Origin: Lichenibacterium minor
GTDB lineage: Bacteria > Pseudomonadota > Alphaproteobacteria > Rhizobiales > Beijerinckiaceae
Reading direction: 5' to 3'
Assembly: GCF_004137685.1 (NCBI RefSeq)
Contig: NZ_QYBB01000020.1
Span: 1-64,000 of the forward strand
Length of the DNA stretch: 64,000 bases
The translations under genes were made by a program, and so were the position numbers. This document shows, piece by piece, positions 28,147-36,482 of this stretch. Position 1 is the stretch's first letter. Every line of letters begins with the position of its first letter. The notes below the pieces were generated by a model. It saw only the letters and a program-made list of their open reading frames with translations, was not told where the DNA came from and did no database searches.

Positions 28147-29247
28147 ATGCCCGCGTCCCCCGCCGTCACCGCCGCGCTGCTCAGCTGGTACGACCGCCAC
28201 CGCCGCGCCCTGCCGTGGCGCGCGGTGGGCGGGGCCGAGCCCGACCCCTACGCGGTGTGGCTGTCCGAGGTGATGCTGCAGCAGACCACGGTGGCCGCCG
28301 TGAAGGGCTTCTACGCCCGCTTCCTCGCCCTGTGGCCGGACGTCGCCGCGCTGGCGGCGGCGCCGCGCGAAGCGGTGCTGAAGGAATGGGCCGGCCTCGG
28401 CTACTACGCCCGCGCCCGCAACCTCCACGATTGCGCGGCCGCCGTCGTCGAGCGCCACGGCGGGCGCTTCCCCCGGACGGAAACGGAGCTGCGCGCCCTG
28501 CCCGGCATCGGCGACTACACGGCCGCCGCGGTGGCGGCGATCGCGTTCGGCGAGGTCGCCACCGTGGTCGACGGCAACGTCGAGCGGGTGATGACGCGGC
28601 TGCACGCGGTCGAAACGCCGGTGCCGGCGGCCCGGCCGGAGATCCGGCGGCTGACGGCGGCGCTGGTGCCCCGCGCCCGGCCGGGCGACTTCGCCCAGGC
28701 GACGATGGACCTCGGCGCCACGATCTGCACGCCGCGGTCGCCGGCCTGCGCGATCTGCCCGCTGACGGCGTCCTGCGCCGCGCGCGCCGCCGGCACCCAG
28801 GCGCTCTACCCGCGCAAGCTGCCCAGGAAGGCGGTCCCGCGCCGCTTCGGCGCCATGGCGGTGGTGGAGCGGGCGGACGGGGCCGTGCTGGTTCGCACCC
28901 GGCCCTCGAAGGGGCTGCTCGGCGGCATGACGGAATTCTTCGGTTCGGACTGGGGGCCCGCCGCGCCGGCCGCGTCGGAGATGGCCGAGGCCAGCGGGGC
29001 CGCGCTGGAGCGCGTCGGGCAGGTCGAACACGTCTTCACGCATTTCGCGCTGACGCTCGACGTGTACCGGGGGCGCTCGCGGTCGGGGGCTGCGCCGGAA
29101 GGATGCCGGTGGGTGGGGCCGGCGCAACTCGCCCGCGAGCCGATCCCCAACGCCTTCGCGAAGGTGTGGGATGCCGCGGCGGGCGGGACGGCCTCAGCCG
29201 TCGTCCCGGTCGCGGCGGACGGCCTGGGTCTCGTAGGCCTCGAATGA
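28147..29247 (+). CDS. mutY: A/G-specific adenine DNA glycosylase MutY
   Basis: MutY removes adenine mispaired with 8-oxoguanine. The 366-residue protein contains the glycosylase core with catalytic Glu in LSEVMLQQTTVAAV, the helix-hairpin-helix LPGIGDYTAAAV, the catalytic Asp in AQATMDLGATIC, and the 4Fe-4S motif C-x6-C-x2-C-x5-C (CTPRSPACAICPLTASC). The C-terminal NUDIX-like domain that recognises 8-oxoG spans about 225-345 and includes HVFTHFALTLDVY. The last 54 bases overlap the 3' end of a small convergent gene. Confidence 0.95.
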   Translation: MPASPAVTAALLSWYDRHRRALPWRAVGGAEPDPYAVWLSEVMLQQTTVAAVKGFYARFLALWPDVAALAAAPREAVLKEWAGLGYYARARNLHDCAAAVVERHGGRFPRTETELRALPGIGDYTAAAVAAIAFGEVATVVDGNVERVMTRLHAVETPVPAARPEIRRLTAALVPRARPGDFAQATMDLGATICTPRSPACAICPLTASCAARAAGTQALYPRKLPRKAVPRRFGAMAVVERADGAVLVRTRPSKGLLGGMTEFFGSDWGPAAPAASEMAEASGAALERVGQVEHVFTHFALTLDVYRGRSRSGAAPEGCRWVGPAQLAREPIPNAFAKVWDAAAGGTASAVVPVAADGLGLVGLE

Positions 29248-29388
29248 ACCGATCAGCAGCGTCGCCGACAGGGCGAAGACCGCGAGGCAGACGCCCGACA
29301 GCGTCCCGCTCATCGGCGTGACGTGGCCGAACCCCAACGCGGCGGAACCGACGCAGAGCGCCGCCAAGGCCATCATCCAACGCAGCAT
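29194..29388 (-). CDS. Small two-helix membrane protein, DUF1328-like
   Basis: A 64-residue protein with two membrane segments (LRWMMALAALCVGSAALGFG and LSGVCLAVFALSATLLIGSF) and a short charged tail. The start MLRW and the ALGFG turn resemble the DUF1328/YtjA family of small stress-related membrane proteins, which in alphaproteobacteria are often controlled by the general stress response. GGAG lies 8 bases before the ATG. An EcfG-like promoter motif lies about 50 bases upstream. It overlaps the 3' end of mutY by 54 bases in the opposite direction. Family membership is tentative. Confidence 0.65.
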   Translation of the reverse strand: MLRWMMALAALCVGSAALGFGHVTPMSGTLSGVCLAVFALSATLLIGSFEAYETQAVRRDRDDG

Positions 29389-29710
29389 GGAAAGAACTCC
29401 GCGGGCCTCGCCCGTCGCGGTCTGTCCTATCCGCAATGCGGCTGATCGGACAGAGTTCCACGCGCTATACCTGGTTTTATCGTCTACGCGATGTTAAGCG
29501 GTCGCGTTCATACGGTTGTCATCGATTGCTTATAGAATTGGCAGAATGCCCGATCTCAGACAGGCCCGTCTGATCTGTCTTTCATCACACCCTGCCTGCC
29601 GAGGCGGCAGCATTTCGCGGCATCCGTCCGACGGCTCGGCCACGCGGATGTCGGCTTCGCCCGAACGCCGCGCGGGCTCGTGACCCGGCTCCATCGGTTC
29701 GCAGCGCGGA
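29389..29710. other. Gene-free stretch of about 320 bases
   Basis: Between the DUF1328-like gene and the end of the RMD1-like gene. The left part holds the EcfG-like promoter of the small gene. The middle (about 29455-29560) is noticeably richer in A and T than the surroundings. A small hairpin, TCAGAC at 29556-29561 with GTCTGA at 29568-29573, lies to the right. I see no protein-like frame; a small RNA cannot be excluded. Confidence 0.5.
29435..29459 (-). promoter_or_regulatory. EcfG-like promoter of the DUF1328-like gene
   Basis: On the minus strand GGAAC (29459-29455) is followed after 16 bases by CATT (29438-29435). The consensus is GGAAC-N16/17-CGTT, so one -10 base differs. It is 47 bases before the start codon, a normal distance. 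Confidence 0.45.
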
Positions 29711-30532
29711 TCAGGCGTGACGGAAGAAGACCATCTGGGCGAGGGTGAGCAGGATCTCGGTGACGATCAGCGCCACGACGGCGATCTCGAGCCCCGTGGT
29801 GCGGTCCGCCTCGATGACGTCGGTCAGCGCGCGGGCGGTCTCGACGATGACGTCGAGCTTGCGCTTCAGCGCGGTGGTGCGCTCCTTCAGCTCGTATTCG
29901 TCCTCGACGCGCGCGTAGAGCCGCTCGAGGTCGGGCCGGTCCCAAAGGACGTCGGGCTTCTCCTCCACGGCGACGCGGCCGGACAGGCGGTGCTGGACGA
30001 GCAGCGCCTGTCCGATCAGCCGCAGCATGGCGCGTCGCGTGCCGGGCGGGCGGCCGGTGCGCGACAGGCCCAGCGCGAAGGGCTCGATCACGTCGAGCAC
30101 GGCGTTGACTTCGCGCTCGTCGCGCGCGAGCGACACCGACTTGGCGAGGGCGTCGGCGAGCACGAGCAGCCGCGCGGCCGACAGGTCGCGCACCTGGATG
30201 GGGCCGCCCGGCGACACCTGGTCCGCCCCCTCGGGCGCCACTTCGAGCACGGCCGTCTCGTCGTCGACGCGCTCGCGCTCGCCCGACACGCGCGGGCGGA
30301 TCTGGCGCAGCACGTCGTCCTCCTCCAGCGGCGTCAGCCCCACCAGAACGGCGACGCCGAAGCGGTACAGCGCCACGAAGCCGGTGGGGCCGACCGAGAA
30401 GGCGAGCGGGTTGGTCGACAGCGTGTCGGGCCGCTCCAGCCCCGCGGCGTCGAGCCGGGCGCCGAGCGCCAGGGCGCGGAGCGTGACGCGATGGACGATG
30501 GGCTTCGGGACCGTGAGGGCGACGTCGGACAT
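29711..30532 (-). CDS. RMD1/DUF155 family protein
   Basis: The 273-residue protein belongs to the RMD1/YagE (DUF155) family. The fungal members are linked to mitochondrial translation and meiotic division; the bacterial role is unknown. It has the conserved N-terminal beta-rich part (FSVGPTGFVALYRFGVAVLVGLTP), the helix with QALLVQHRLSGRVAVEEKPDVLWDRPDLERLY, a long helical segment (about 200-245), and one C-terminal membrane anchor (EIAVVALIVTEILLTLAQMVFF). The start at 30532 is preferred over an ATG 18 bases upstream because it begins MSDVALTV. A bipartite hairpin repeat separates it from ribF. Confidence 0.85.
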   Translation of the reverse strand: MSDVALTVPKPIVHRVTLRALALGARLDAAGLERPDTLSTNPLAFSVGPTGFVALYRFGVAVLVGLTPLEEDDVLRQIRPRVSGERERVDDETAVLEVAPEGADQVSPGGPIQVRDLSAARLLVLADALAKSVSLARDEREVNAVLDVIEPFALGLSRTGRPPGTRRAMLRLIGQALLVQHRLSGRVAVEEKPDVLWDRPDLERLYARVEDEYELKERTTALKRKLDVIVETARALTDVIEADRTTGLEIAVVALIVTEILLTLAQMVFFRHA

Positions 30533-30601
30533 GGCGGGGTTGTAGCCCATCGGGCGACCCGGGGCACGCCCGGCGAAGCCGGCGGCTCGCGGGGCGCCCT
30601 A

Positions 30602-30692
30602 AGCAGGATCGCGTGGGCTCGCCCACGCGATCCTGCCATTTTTCCCTGTGAAGAGGAGCAGACATTCGTGGGCCAACCCACGAATGTCTGCT
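30602..30692. repeat. Bipartite two-hairpin intergenic repeat, copy A
   Basis: Two palindromes of about 35-36 bases are joined by a 20-base linker. Hairpin B has arms GCAGGATCGCGTGGGC (30603-30618) and its perfect complement (30621-30636). Hairpin A has arm AGCAGACATTCGTGGG (30657-30672), a CCAA loop and its perfect complement (30677-30692). The linker contains TTCCCTG and GAAGAGG. The same two hairpins and linker recur inverted at 40246-40336, so this is a dispersed element like the RIME or Bru-RS repeats of Rhizobiales. Its last base overlaps the ribF stop codon; it could act as the ribF terminator. Confidence 0.85.
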
Positions 30693-31654
30693 TAGCCCGC
30701 CAGCATCGACCGCGCTTCCGCGGCGTCGAGGTTCATGCGCACCACCAGCGCGTCGGCGGAGTCGAACCGTTCCTCGCCGCGGATCCAGCCGACGAAATCC
30801 ACCTCGATGTCCTGCCCGTACAGGTCGCCGGAAAAGTCGAACAGGAAGGATTCCAGCAGCGGCGCGCCGTTGTCGAAGGTCGGGCGGCGGCCGTAGGACG
30901 CGACCCCGCCGTATTCGCCCGAGGAGGTGCGGACCTTCACGGCATAGATGCCGTGGGCGAGCCTGGCGGCAGGGTCGAGGCGGAGGTTGGCGGTCGGGAA
31001 GCCCAGCGTGCGGCCGAGCTTCTCGCCGTGCACCACCTGCCCCAGCACGAAATGGTGCCGGCCCAGCAGCGTCGCGGCGCGCGACACGTCGCCGGCTTCC
31101 AGCGCCCGGCGGACCGCGGTCGACGACACGGCGGCGAGGTCGCCCCGCGCGTCCGCCACGATCTTGTCGATCACCGCCACGGCGAAGCCGTGCCGCACCC
31201 CGGCGTCGACGAGGTAGGCCGGCGTGCCCGCCCGCCCCTTGCCGAAGTGGAAGTCGTAGCCCACCACGGCGGCCGCGATGCCGAGGCGGCGCACCAGCAC
31301 GTCGGCGACGAAGTCCTCGGCGCCCAGCGACGCGAAGCCCGAATCGAAGCTGCGCACCACCATGCCGTCCACCGTGCCGAGCCGGCTTAGCGCCAACGCC
31401 TTGGCGGCCGGCGGCGTGATGCGGAAGATGGTCGGCACGCCGGCGAAATAGTCGCCCGGATGCGGCTCGAAGGTCAGCACCGCCGTGGGTCGCCCGAGTT
31501 CGGCCGCCAGCGCCCGCGCCCGCCCGATCACGGCCTGGTGGCCGCGATGCACGCCGTCGAAATTGCCGATCGCCACCACGGCCCCTGCGAGCCCCGCGGG
31601 CGGGCTCTCGGGATCCTCGGCGACGATGAAATGGGGAGGGAGCGGCGCGATCAA
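30692..31654 (-). CDS. ribF: Bifunctional riboflavin kinase/FAD synthetase
   Basis: RibF phosphorylates riboflavin to FMN and adenylates it to FAD. The 320-residue protein has the N-terminal nucleotidyltransferase domain with VVAIGNFDGVHRGHQAVI (about 25-42) and VVSSTAVR-like SSTAVRRAL, and the C-terminal kinase domain with LGFPTANLRL, HGIYAVKVRT and YGRRPTFDNG. The start is taken as TTG at 31654, where no strong ribosome site is seen, so it is uncertain by a few residues. Its stop codon overlaps the edge of the hairpin repeat. It complements ribA-ribD at the left end of the window. Confidence 0.95.
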   Translation of the reverse strand: MIAPLPPHFIVAEDPESPPAGLAGAVVAIGNFDGVHRGHQAVIGRARALAAELGRPTAVLTFEPHPGDYFAGVPTIFRITPPAAKALALSRLGTVDGMVVRSFDSGFASLGAEDFVADVLVRRLGIAAAVVGYDFHFGKGRAGTPAYLVDAGVRHGFAVAVIDKIVADARGDLAAVSSTAVRRALEAGDVSRAATLLGRHHFVLGQVVHGEKLGRTLGFPTANLRLDPAARLAHGIYAVKVRTSSGEYGGVASYGRRPTFDNGAPLLESFLFDFSGDLYGQDIEVDFVGWIRGEERFDSADALVVRMNLDAAEARSMLAG

Positions 31655-31773
31655 TCGGTGAACCGGGACGGGGGCGACGCGTGGCTTCTACCGCATTTCC
31701 GCGCCCCGGCACCACCACCTTGCGGGCCGTCGCGGGTTCGTGGCCGGCCGGCCCTCCCGGTGACGGCCGCCCG

Positions 31774-34083
31774 TCAGGCGGCCCGGCCCGGCCCGGCCTC
31801 GCCGAGGCCGAGCTGGTCGGCCGCCAGCGGACGGCTGAACAGGTAGCCCTGCAGCTCCTCGCAGCCGGTCAGGCGGAGCTGTTCCGCCTGCTCGGTCGTT
31901 TCGACGCCCTCGGCCGTGATGGTCATGCCGAGCCCCTTGGCGATGTCGCGGATGGCGCGGACGATGACGCGGTTGTCGTCGCGCGACGTCAGGTCCTGGA
32001 CGAAGGAGCGGTCGATCTTGATCTTGTTGAACGGGAAGCGGCGCAGGTAGCTCAGCGACGAATAGCCGGTGCCGAAGTCGTCGAGCGCCACCCGCACCCC
32101 CATGGCGCGGATCTGGCGCAGGATGTCGAGCGCCGCGTCGGCGTCGTCGATCAGCACCGTTTCGGTCACCTCCACTTCGAGCCGCCACGGCGCCAGGCCC
32201 GAGCGGGTCAGCGCTTCCAGGATGGTGCCCGGGAGCGAGCGGTCCCGGAACTGCAGCGGCGACACGTTGACGGACACGCGCTGCCCGGCCTCCCAGCGCG
32301 CCGCTTCGGCGCAGGCCCGCTCGATCACCCAGGCGCCGATCGGCCCGATGAGCCCCTGCTCCTCGGCGAGCGGGACGAAGTCGGCGGGCGACACCAGGCC
32401 GCGCACCGGGTGCCGCCAGCGGATCAGCGCCTCGCACCCCGTGACGGCGCCCCCTTCGGCGCTGACGTAGGGCTGGAAGTGCAGCACGAACTCGTCGCGG
32501 CCCAGCGCGCCGCGCAGGTCCTGCACGAGGCGCTCGCGCTCCTGCAGCTTGCGGTCCATCTCGGGCTCGAAGAACCGCACCGTGCCGCGCCCCTCGGCCT
32601 TGGCGCGGTAGAGCGCCGCGTCGGCGCTCTTGAGCAGGGCGTCCTCCGTGTCGCCGTCCGTCGGCGCGAAGGCCACGCCGACGCTGACGCCGACCGTCAC
32701 GCCTTCGCCCAGTACCAGGAAGGGCTCGGCCAGCCGCGCGACGACCTGCCGGCACAGGGCCTCGACGGCCCCGAGCCCGGACGGCCGCTCGACCAGCACG
32801 ACGAACTCGTCGCCGCCGAAGCGCGCCACCAGCGCGTCCGGCCCGACGGCCGCGCGCAGCCGCTCCGCCACCGCGACCAGCAGCGCGTCGCCGACGGGAT
32901 GGCCGTAGCGGTCGTTGACGGGCTTGAACCCGTCGAGGTCGAGGGACACCACCGCGGCGCCGGCACGCTCGGGGCGGAGCAGCGCGCGGGCCAGCGCGGC
33001 ACAGAACGACGCGCGGTTCGGCAGGTCGGTCAGGGCGTCGTGGTGGGCAAGGTGCTCCACCCGGGCCTGGGCGAGCCGCGTTTCGGTGATGTCCCCGGCG
33101 ACGCCGCGGTATCCCGCGAAGGCGCCGCTCCCGTCGACGGTGGGCCGCCCGGACAGGGTCCACCAGCGCGGCTCGATCCCGGCGCGGAGCGGCACCACGA
33201 GGTCGCGGAAGGGGCGACGCGCGGCGACGTGGCGCCCGAGTTCCGCGAGCGCCACGGCGTTGCCGGGCGTCGCGGGATCGGCGAGCAGGTCGTCCAGCGC
33301 CCGGCCCGCGATGGCGTGCGCGGGACGGGCCAGGACCTGGGCGAAGCGCGCCGAAGGGTCGCGAAGCCGGGATCGCGCGTCGGTTTCCCACAGCCAGTCG
33401 CTCGTCTGCTCCTCGAAGTCCCGGAGGAGCAGGCCGATCAGGTCGCCCTGGCGCTCGAGATCGAGCCTCTGGCGCACCCCGGCGGCGAAGAGCCCGGCCT
33501 GCTGGCGCGCGTTGCGCAGGGCGAGCACGCAGCCCGAAGCGAACATGGCGGCGAGGCACAGGTGCCACAGGCTGTGCCCGCCGGCCAGGATCCCGCCGAC
33601 CGACAGCGCGAGGGTGACGCCCACGAAGGCGACCGCGGCCGGGAACACGGCGGCGAAGACGATGCTGCCGCCCCAGAACACGCCGGTCAGCAGGCACACC
33701 ACCGTGGCGAGCGCCAGGCCCGTGGCGTGGGCCAGGATCCACGCCAGGGCGCCGTTGAGGAGGAGGGCTGCGAGCACGGCATCGACGACGCTCCGGCGCG
33801 GCGAACGCCGGTTGAAGGGATGGTCGGGTTCCCGCATCGCGCGGTTCAGCAGCAGCACCCGGTGGAGGGACAGCACCAGCAGGACCGCGCACCACGCCAC
33901 GAGCCCGACGCCGACCTCCCGCCACAGCGAAAGCGTCATCACCACCGCACAGGCGGCGTTGGCCCCGAGCATGGCCGGGCTGAAGCGGGTGACGGTGGCG
34001 AGCTGGAGGATGCGGACATGCTCCGCATCGGCATCGGCCGTGGGGTGGGCACCGGCATCGCTCGGGCGCATGGACTTCGGCAT
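31774..34083 (-). CDS. Membrane GGDEF/EAL protein with PAS domain
   Basis: A cyclic-di-GMP turnover protein of about 769 residues. Four to six membrane segments lie at the N-terminus (about 40-190, for example ANAACAVVMTLSLWREVGVGL, VVCLLTGVFWGGSIVFAAVF), followed by a PAS-like domain (about 235-345), a GGDEF domain (ARFGGDEFVVLVE intact) and an EAL domain (CEALIRWRHP intact, with the loop 6 DDFGTGYSSLSYL and ITAEGVET). Both active sites look complete, so it could be a synthase, a phosphodiesterase or both. The start is uncertain: no clear Shine-Dalgarno precedes the chosen ATG or the next one four codons on. Confidence 0.92.
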   Translation of the reverse strand: MPKSMRPSDAGAHPTADADAEHVRILQLATVTRFSPAMLGANAACAVVMTLSLWREVGVGLVAWCAVLLVLSLHRVLLLNRAMREPDHPFNRRSPRRSVVDAVLAALLLNGALAWILAHATGLALATVVCLLTGVFWGGSIVFAAVFPAAVAFVGVTLALSVGGILAGGHSLWHLCLAAMFASGCVLALRNARQQAGLFAAGVRQRLDLERQGDLIGLLLRDFEEQTSDWLWETDARSRLRDPSARFAQVLARPAHAIAGRALDDLLADPATPGNAVALAELGRHVAARRPFRDLVVPLRAGIEPRWWTLSGRPTVDGSGAFAGYRGVAGDITETRLAQARVEHLAHHDALTDLPNRASFCAALARALLRPERAGAAVVSLDLDGFKPVNDRYGHPVGDALLVAVAERLRAAVGPDALVARFGGDEFVVLVERPSGLGAVEALCRQVVARLAEPFLVLGEGVTVGVSVGVAFAPTDGDTEDALLKSADAALYRAKAEGRGTVRFFEPEMDRKLQERERLVQDLRGALGRDEFVLHFQPYVSAEGGAVTGCEALIRWRHPVRGLVSPADFVPLAEEQGLIGPIGAWVIERACAEAARWEAGQRVSVNVSPLQFRDRSLPGTILEALTRSGLAPWRLEVEVTETVLIDDADAALDILRQIRAMGVRVALDDFGTGYSSLSYLRRFPFNKIKIDRSFVQDLTSRDDNRVIVRAIRDIAKGLGMTITAEGVETTEQAEQLRLTGCEELQGYLFSRPLAADQLGLGEAGPGRAA

Positions 34084-34135
34084 CGGCGGGATCGCTTCGG
34101 GCGGCAGGCGAAGGGCGGGCGGGCGGCGGGGTGCC

Positions 34136-34300
34136 TCAGGACTCGTGGTCGACGCCGGCCACGCGGACGCCGGTCGAGGTCGAGCGCGGCATCGGGGCTG
34201 CCCGGACAGGAGCCGGCGACGCCGGCTGCGGAAGGTCGGCCGCGGCGGCGGCCGAAGAGAAAGCGACGGCGACGAGGGCCACCAGCGACGAGCGCGACAT
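34136..34300 (-). CDS. Small exported hypothetical protein (54 aa)
   Basis: The 54-residue frame encodes a convincing signal peptide (SRSSLVALVAVAFSSAAAAA) and a short Pro-rich mature part. AAAGG lies 9 bases before the ATG. A 7-bp hairpin (GGAGCCA/TGGCTCC, 34319-34342) sits upstream and may be in the leader. No function is recognised. It is transcribed toward the GGDEF/EAL gene and could share its promoter. Confidence 0.5.
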   Translation of the reverse strand: MSRSSLVALVAVAFSSAAAAADLPQPASPAPVRAAPMPRSTSTGVRVAGVDHES

Positions 34301-34530
34301 CGAACAGGACCTTTGAGCGGAGCCACCGGGGCCGATGGCTCCACCCTGGGCGGAAACTCCATGACGTCGTATGAAGCCCGCGCCGCCCTGGCGCCCATGC
34401 CGCACCCGTGAACAGGGTGAAACTGCGCCATGCTGAATCGAGTCTGATCGACCCCGGCCGCCGCCGGCTTCACCGCCGCCCCGATCTCCCCTATTATCGC
34501 GTCCCGACTTCGCCTTTGGGGGAAAGCGCC

Positions 34531-35574
34531 ATGGACGCCCCGTTCCGCCTGACGTCGCTCGCCCACGGCGGCGGCTGCGGCTGCAAGCTGGCCCCCTCCG
34601 TCCTGCGGGACATCCTGGCGAAGATGCCGGAGGCCAGGCCCTACGCCGCCATGATGGTCGGCATCGAGACCGGCGACGACGCCGCCGTGTACCGGCTGAA
34701 CGACGCCCAGGCGCTCATCGCCACCACCGACTTCTTCACCCCCATCGTCGACGACCCGCGCGACTTCGGCCGCATCGCCGCGACCAACGCCCTGTCGGAC
34801 GTCTACGCCATGGGCGGCACGCCCATCTTCGCCTTGGCGGTGGTGGGCATGCCGATCGACAAGCTGCCGGTCGAAACCATCCAGGAGATCCTCGGCGGCG
34901 GCGCCTCGGTCTGCGCCGACATCGGCATCCCGGTGGCGGGGGGGCATTCCATCGACACGCCCGAGCCCGTCTACGGCCTCGTGGCGCTGGGCCTGGTCCA
35001 TCCGGACCGGGTGCTGCGCAACGTGGGCGCGAAGCCGGGCGACAGGCTGGTGCTCACCAAGGGGCTCGGCGTCGGCATCCAGGGCGCCGCGCTGAAGCGC
35101 GGCGCCCTGTCGGACGAGGGGTATGCCGCCATGGTGGCCTCCACCACGCAGGTCAACGTGCTGGGTGCCGACATGCCGGCGCTGCCCGGCGTCCGCGCCA
35201 TGACGGACGTCACCGGCTTCGGCCTGCTCGGCCACGCGCTGGAGATGGTGCGCGGCTCCGGCCTCGGCCTGTCGATCGACTTCGCGGCCCTGCCGCTGCT
35301 CGACGGGGTCGCCGACCTCGCCGCCGCGGGGATCAGGACCGGAGCCTCGACGCGCAACTGGGCGAGCTTCGGCGCCGAGGTGAAGCTCGGGCCGGCCCTC
35401 CCCGCCTGGGGGCGCGACCTCCTGTGCGACCCGCAGACGAGCGGCGGCCTGCTCGTGGCGGTGTCGCCCGACGGCCTCGAGGCCGTGCTGGCCAAGGCCC
35501 GCGAGCGCGGCTTCGGCCGCGCGTCCGTCATCGGCACCTTCAACGCGGGCGACGCCACCGTCACGGTCGCCTGA
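34531..35574 (+). CDS. selD: Selenide, water dikinase SelD
   Basis: SelD makes selenophosphate from selenide and ATP, the selenium donor for selenocysteine and 2-selenouridine. The 347-residue protein has the N-terminal catalytic GGGCGCKL with Cys at 16 and 18 and Lys at 19; no in-frame TGA is present, so it is the cysteine form. TGDDAAVY and ATTDFFTPIVDDP are the metal- and ATP-binding segments, and CDPQTSGGLLV is near the end. GGGGGAAA lies before the ATG. Three transporter genes follow on the same strand after 21 bases, consistent with a selenium operon. selA, selB, selC and the selenouridine synthase gene are not in the window. Confidence 0.96.
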   Translation: MDAPFRLTSLAHGGGCGCKLAPSVLRDILAKMPEARPYAAMMVGIETGDDAAVYRLNDAQALIATTDFFTPIVDDPRDFGRIAATNALSDVYAMGGTPIFALAVVGMPIDKLPVETIQEILGGGASVCADIGIPVAGGHSIDTPEPVYGLVALGLVHPDRVLRNVGAKPGDRLVLTKGLGVGIQGAALKRGALSDEGYAAMVASTTQVNVLGADMPALPGVRAMTDVTGFGLLGHALEMVRGSGLGLSIDFAALPLLDGVADLAAAGIRTGASTRNWASFGAEVKLGPALPAWGRDLLCDPQTSGGLLVAVSPDGLEAVLAKARERGFGRASVIGTFNAGDATVTVA

Positions 35575-35595
35575 CACCCTGGGACACATGCCACG

Positions 35596-36477
35596 ATGAA
35601 GCTCGCAGCCCAGTTCACGATCGCCGCCGCGCTGCTGGGCTTCGCCCAGGCGGCCGCGGCGGCACCGGCCGCCGACAAGCCGGCCTTCGTGTTCACCGCC
35701 ATCCCCGACCAAGACGAGACGCGCCTCGCCGAACGCTTCGGCAAGGTCGCCGCCTACCTCGAAGGGAAGCTCGGCGTGCCGGTGCGCTACGTCCCGGTGA
35801 AGAGCTACCCGGCGGCGGTGACCAGCTTCGTCAACGGCGACGTGCAGCTCGCCTGGTTCGGCGGCATCACCGGCGTGCAGGCCCGCGCCAAGGTGCCGGG
35901 CTCCCAGGCCATCGCCCAGGGCGCCGAGGACACCGCCTTCAAGAGCTACATGATCGCCAACGCCGCCACCGGGCTGAAGAGCGCGCCCGACATCCAGAAG
36001 GCCATCGCGGGCCACACCTTCACGTTCGGCGCCCGCACGTCGACATCGGGCCGCGTGATGCCGGAATACTACCTTCGCCGGACGTTCGACGACAAGGCGC
36101 CCGAGCAGGTCTTCCCCCGCGTCGGCTTCTCGGGCGACCATTCGCGCACGATCCAGCTCGTGCAGTCCGGCGCCTACGACGTCGGCGTGGTCGACTATTC
36201 GGTGTGGGACCTCGACCGGAAGGCCGGGGTGGTCGACGAGTCCAAGGTGTCGGTGATCTGGCAGTCGCCGCCCTTCCCCGACTACCAGTGGACGATCCGC
36301 GGCGACGCGGACGCCACCTTCGGGGCCGGCTTTACCCAGAAGGTGAAGGACACGCTGGTCGGCATCGCCGATCCCGCCATCCTGGCCCCCTTCGGCCGTT
36401 CGAAGTTCGTCCCCGCCGACAACGCCGAATACGCCCCGGTCGAGGTGGTCGCCAAGGCAGCCGGCCTCCTGAACTGA
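35596..36477 (+). CDS. PhnD-family periplasmic binding protein, putative selenium oxyanion importer
   Basis: The 293-residue protein begins with a signal peptide (AAQFTIAAALLGFAQAAAAA) and belongs to the phosphonate/phosphite PhnD-like binding proteins (FTAIPDQDETRLAERFGKV, VQLAWFGGITGVQARAKVPG, TFTFGARTSTSGRVMPEYYL). A branch of this family occurs next to selD in many genomes and has been proposed to bind selenate or related oxyanions. The position immediately after selD places this protein in that branch. The substrate is inferred from context, not shown by sequence. Confidence 0.85.
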   Translation: MKLAAQFTIAAALLGFAQAAAAAPAADKPAFVFTAIPDQDETRLAERFGKVAAYLEGKLGVPVRYVPVKSYPAAVTSFVNGDVQLAWFGGITGVQARAKVPGSQAIAQGAEDTAFKSYMIANAATGLKSAPDIQKAIAGHTFTFGARTSTSGRVMPEYYLRRTFDDKAPEQVFPRVGFSGDHSRTIQLVQSGAYDVGVVDYSVWDLDRKAGVVDESKVSVIWQSPPFPDYQWTIRGDADATFGAGFTQKVKDTLVGIADPAILAPFGRSKFVPADNAEYAPVEVVAKAAGLLN

Positions 36478-36482
36478 CCCCC

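Noticed and set aside
34576..34590. Selenocysteine at the SelD active site
   Set aside because: Both positions are TGC codons; there is no in-frame TGA.
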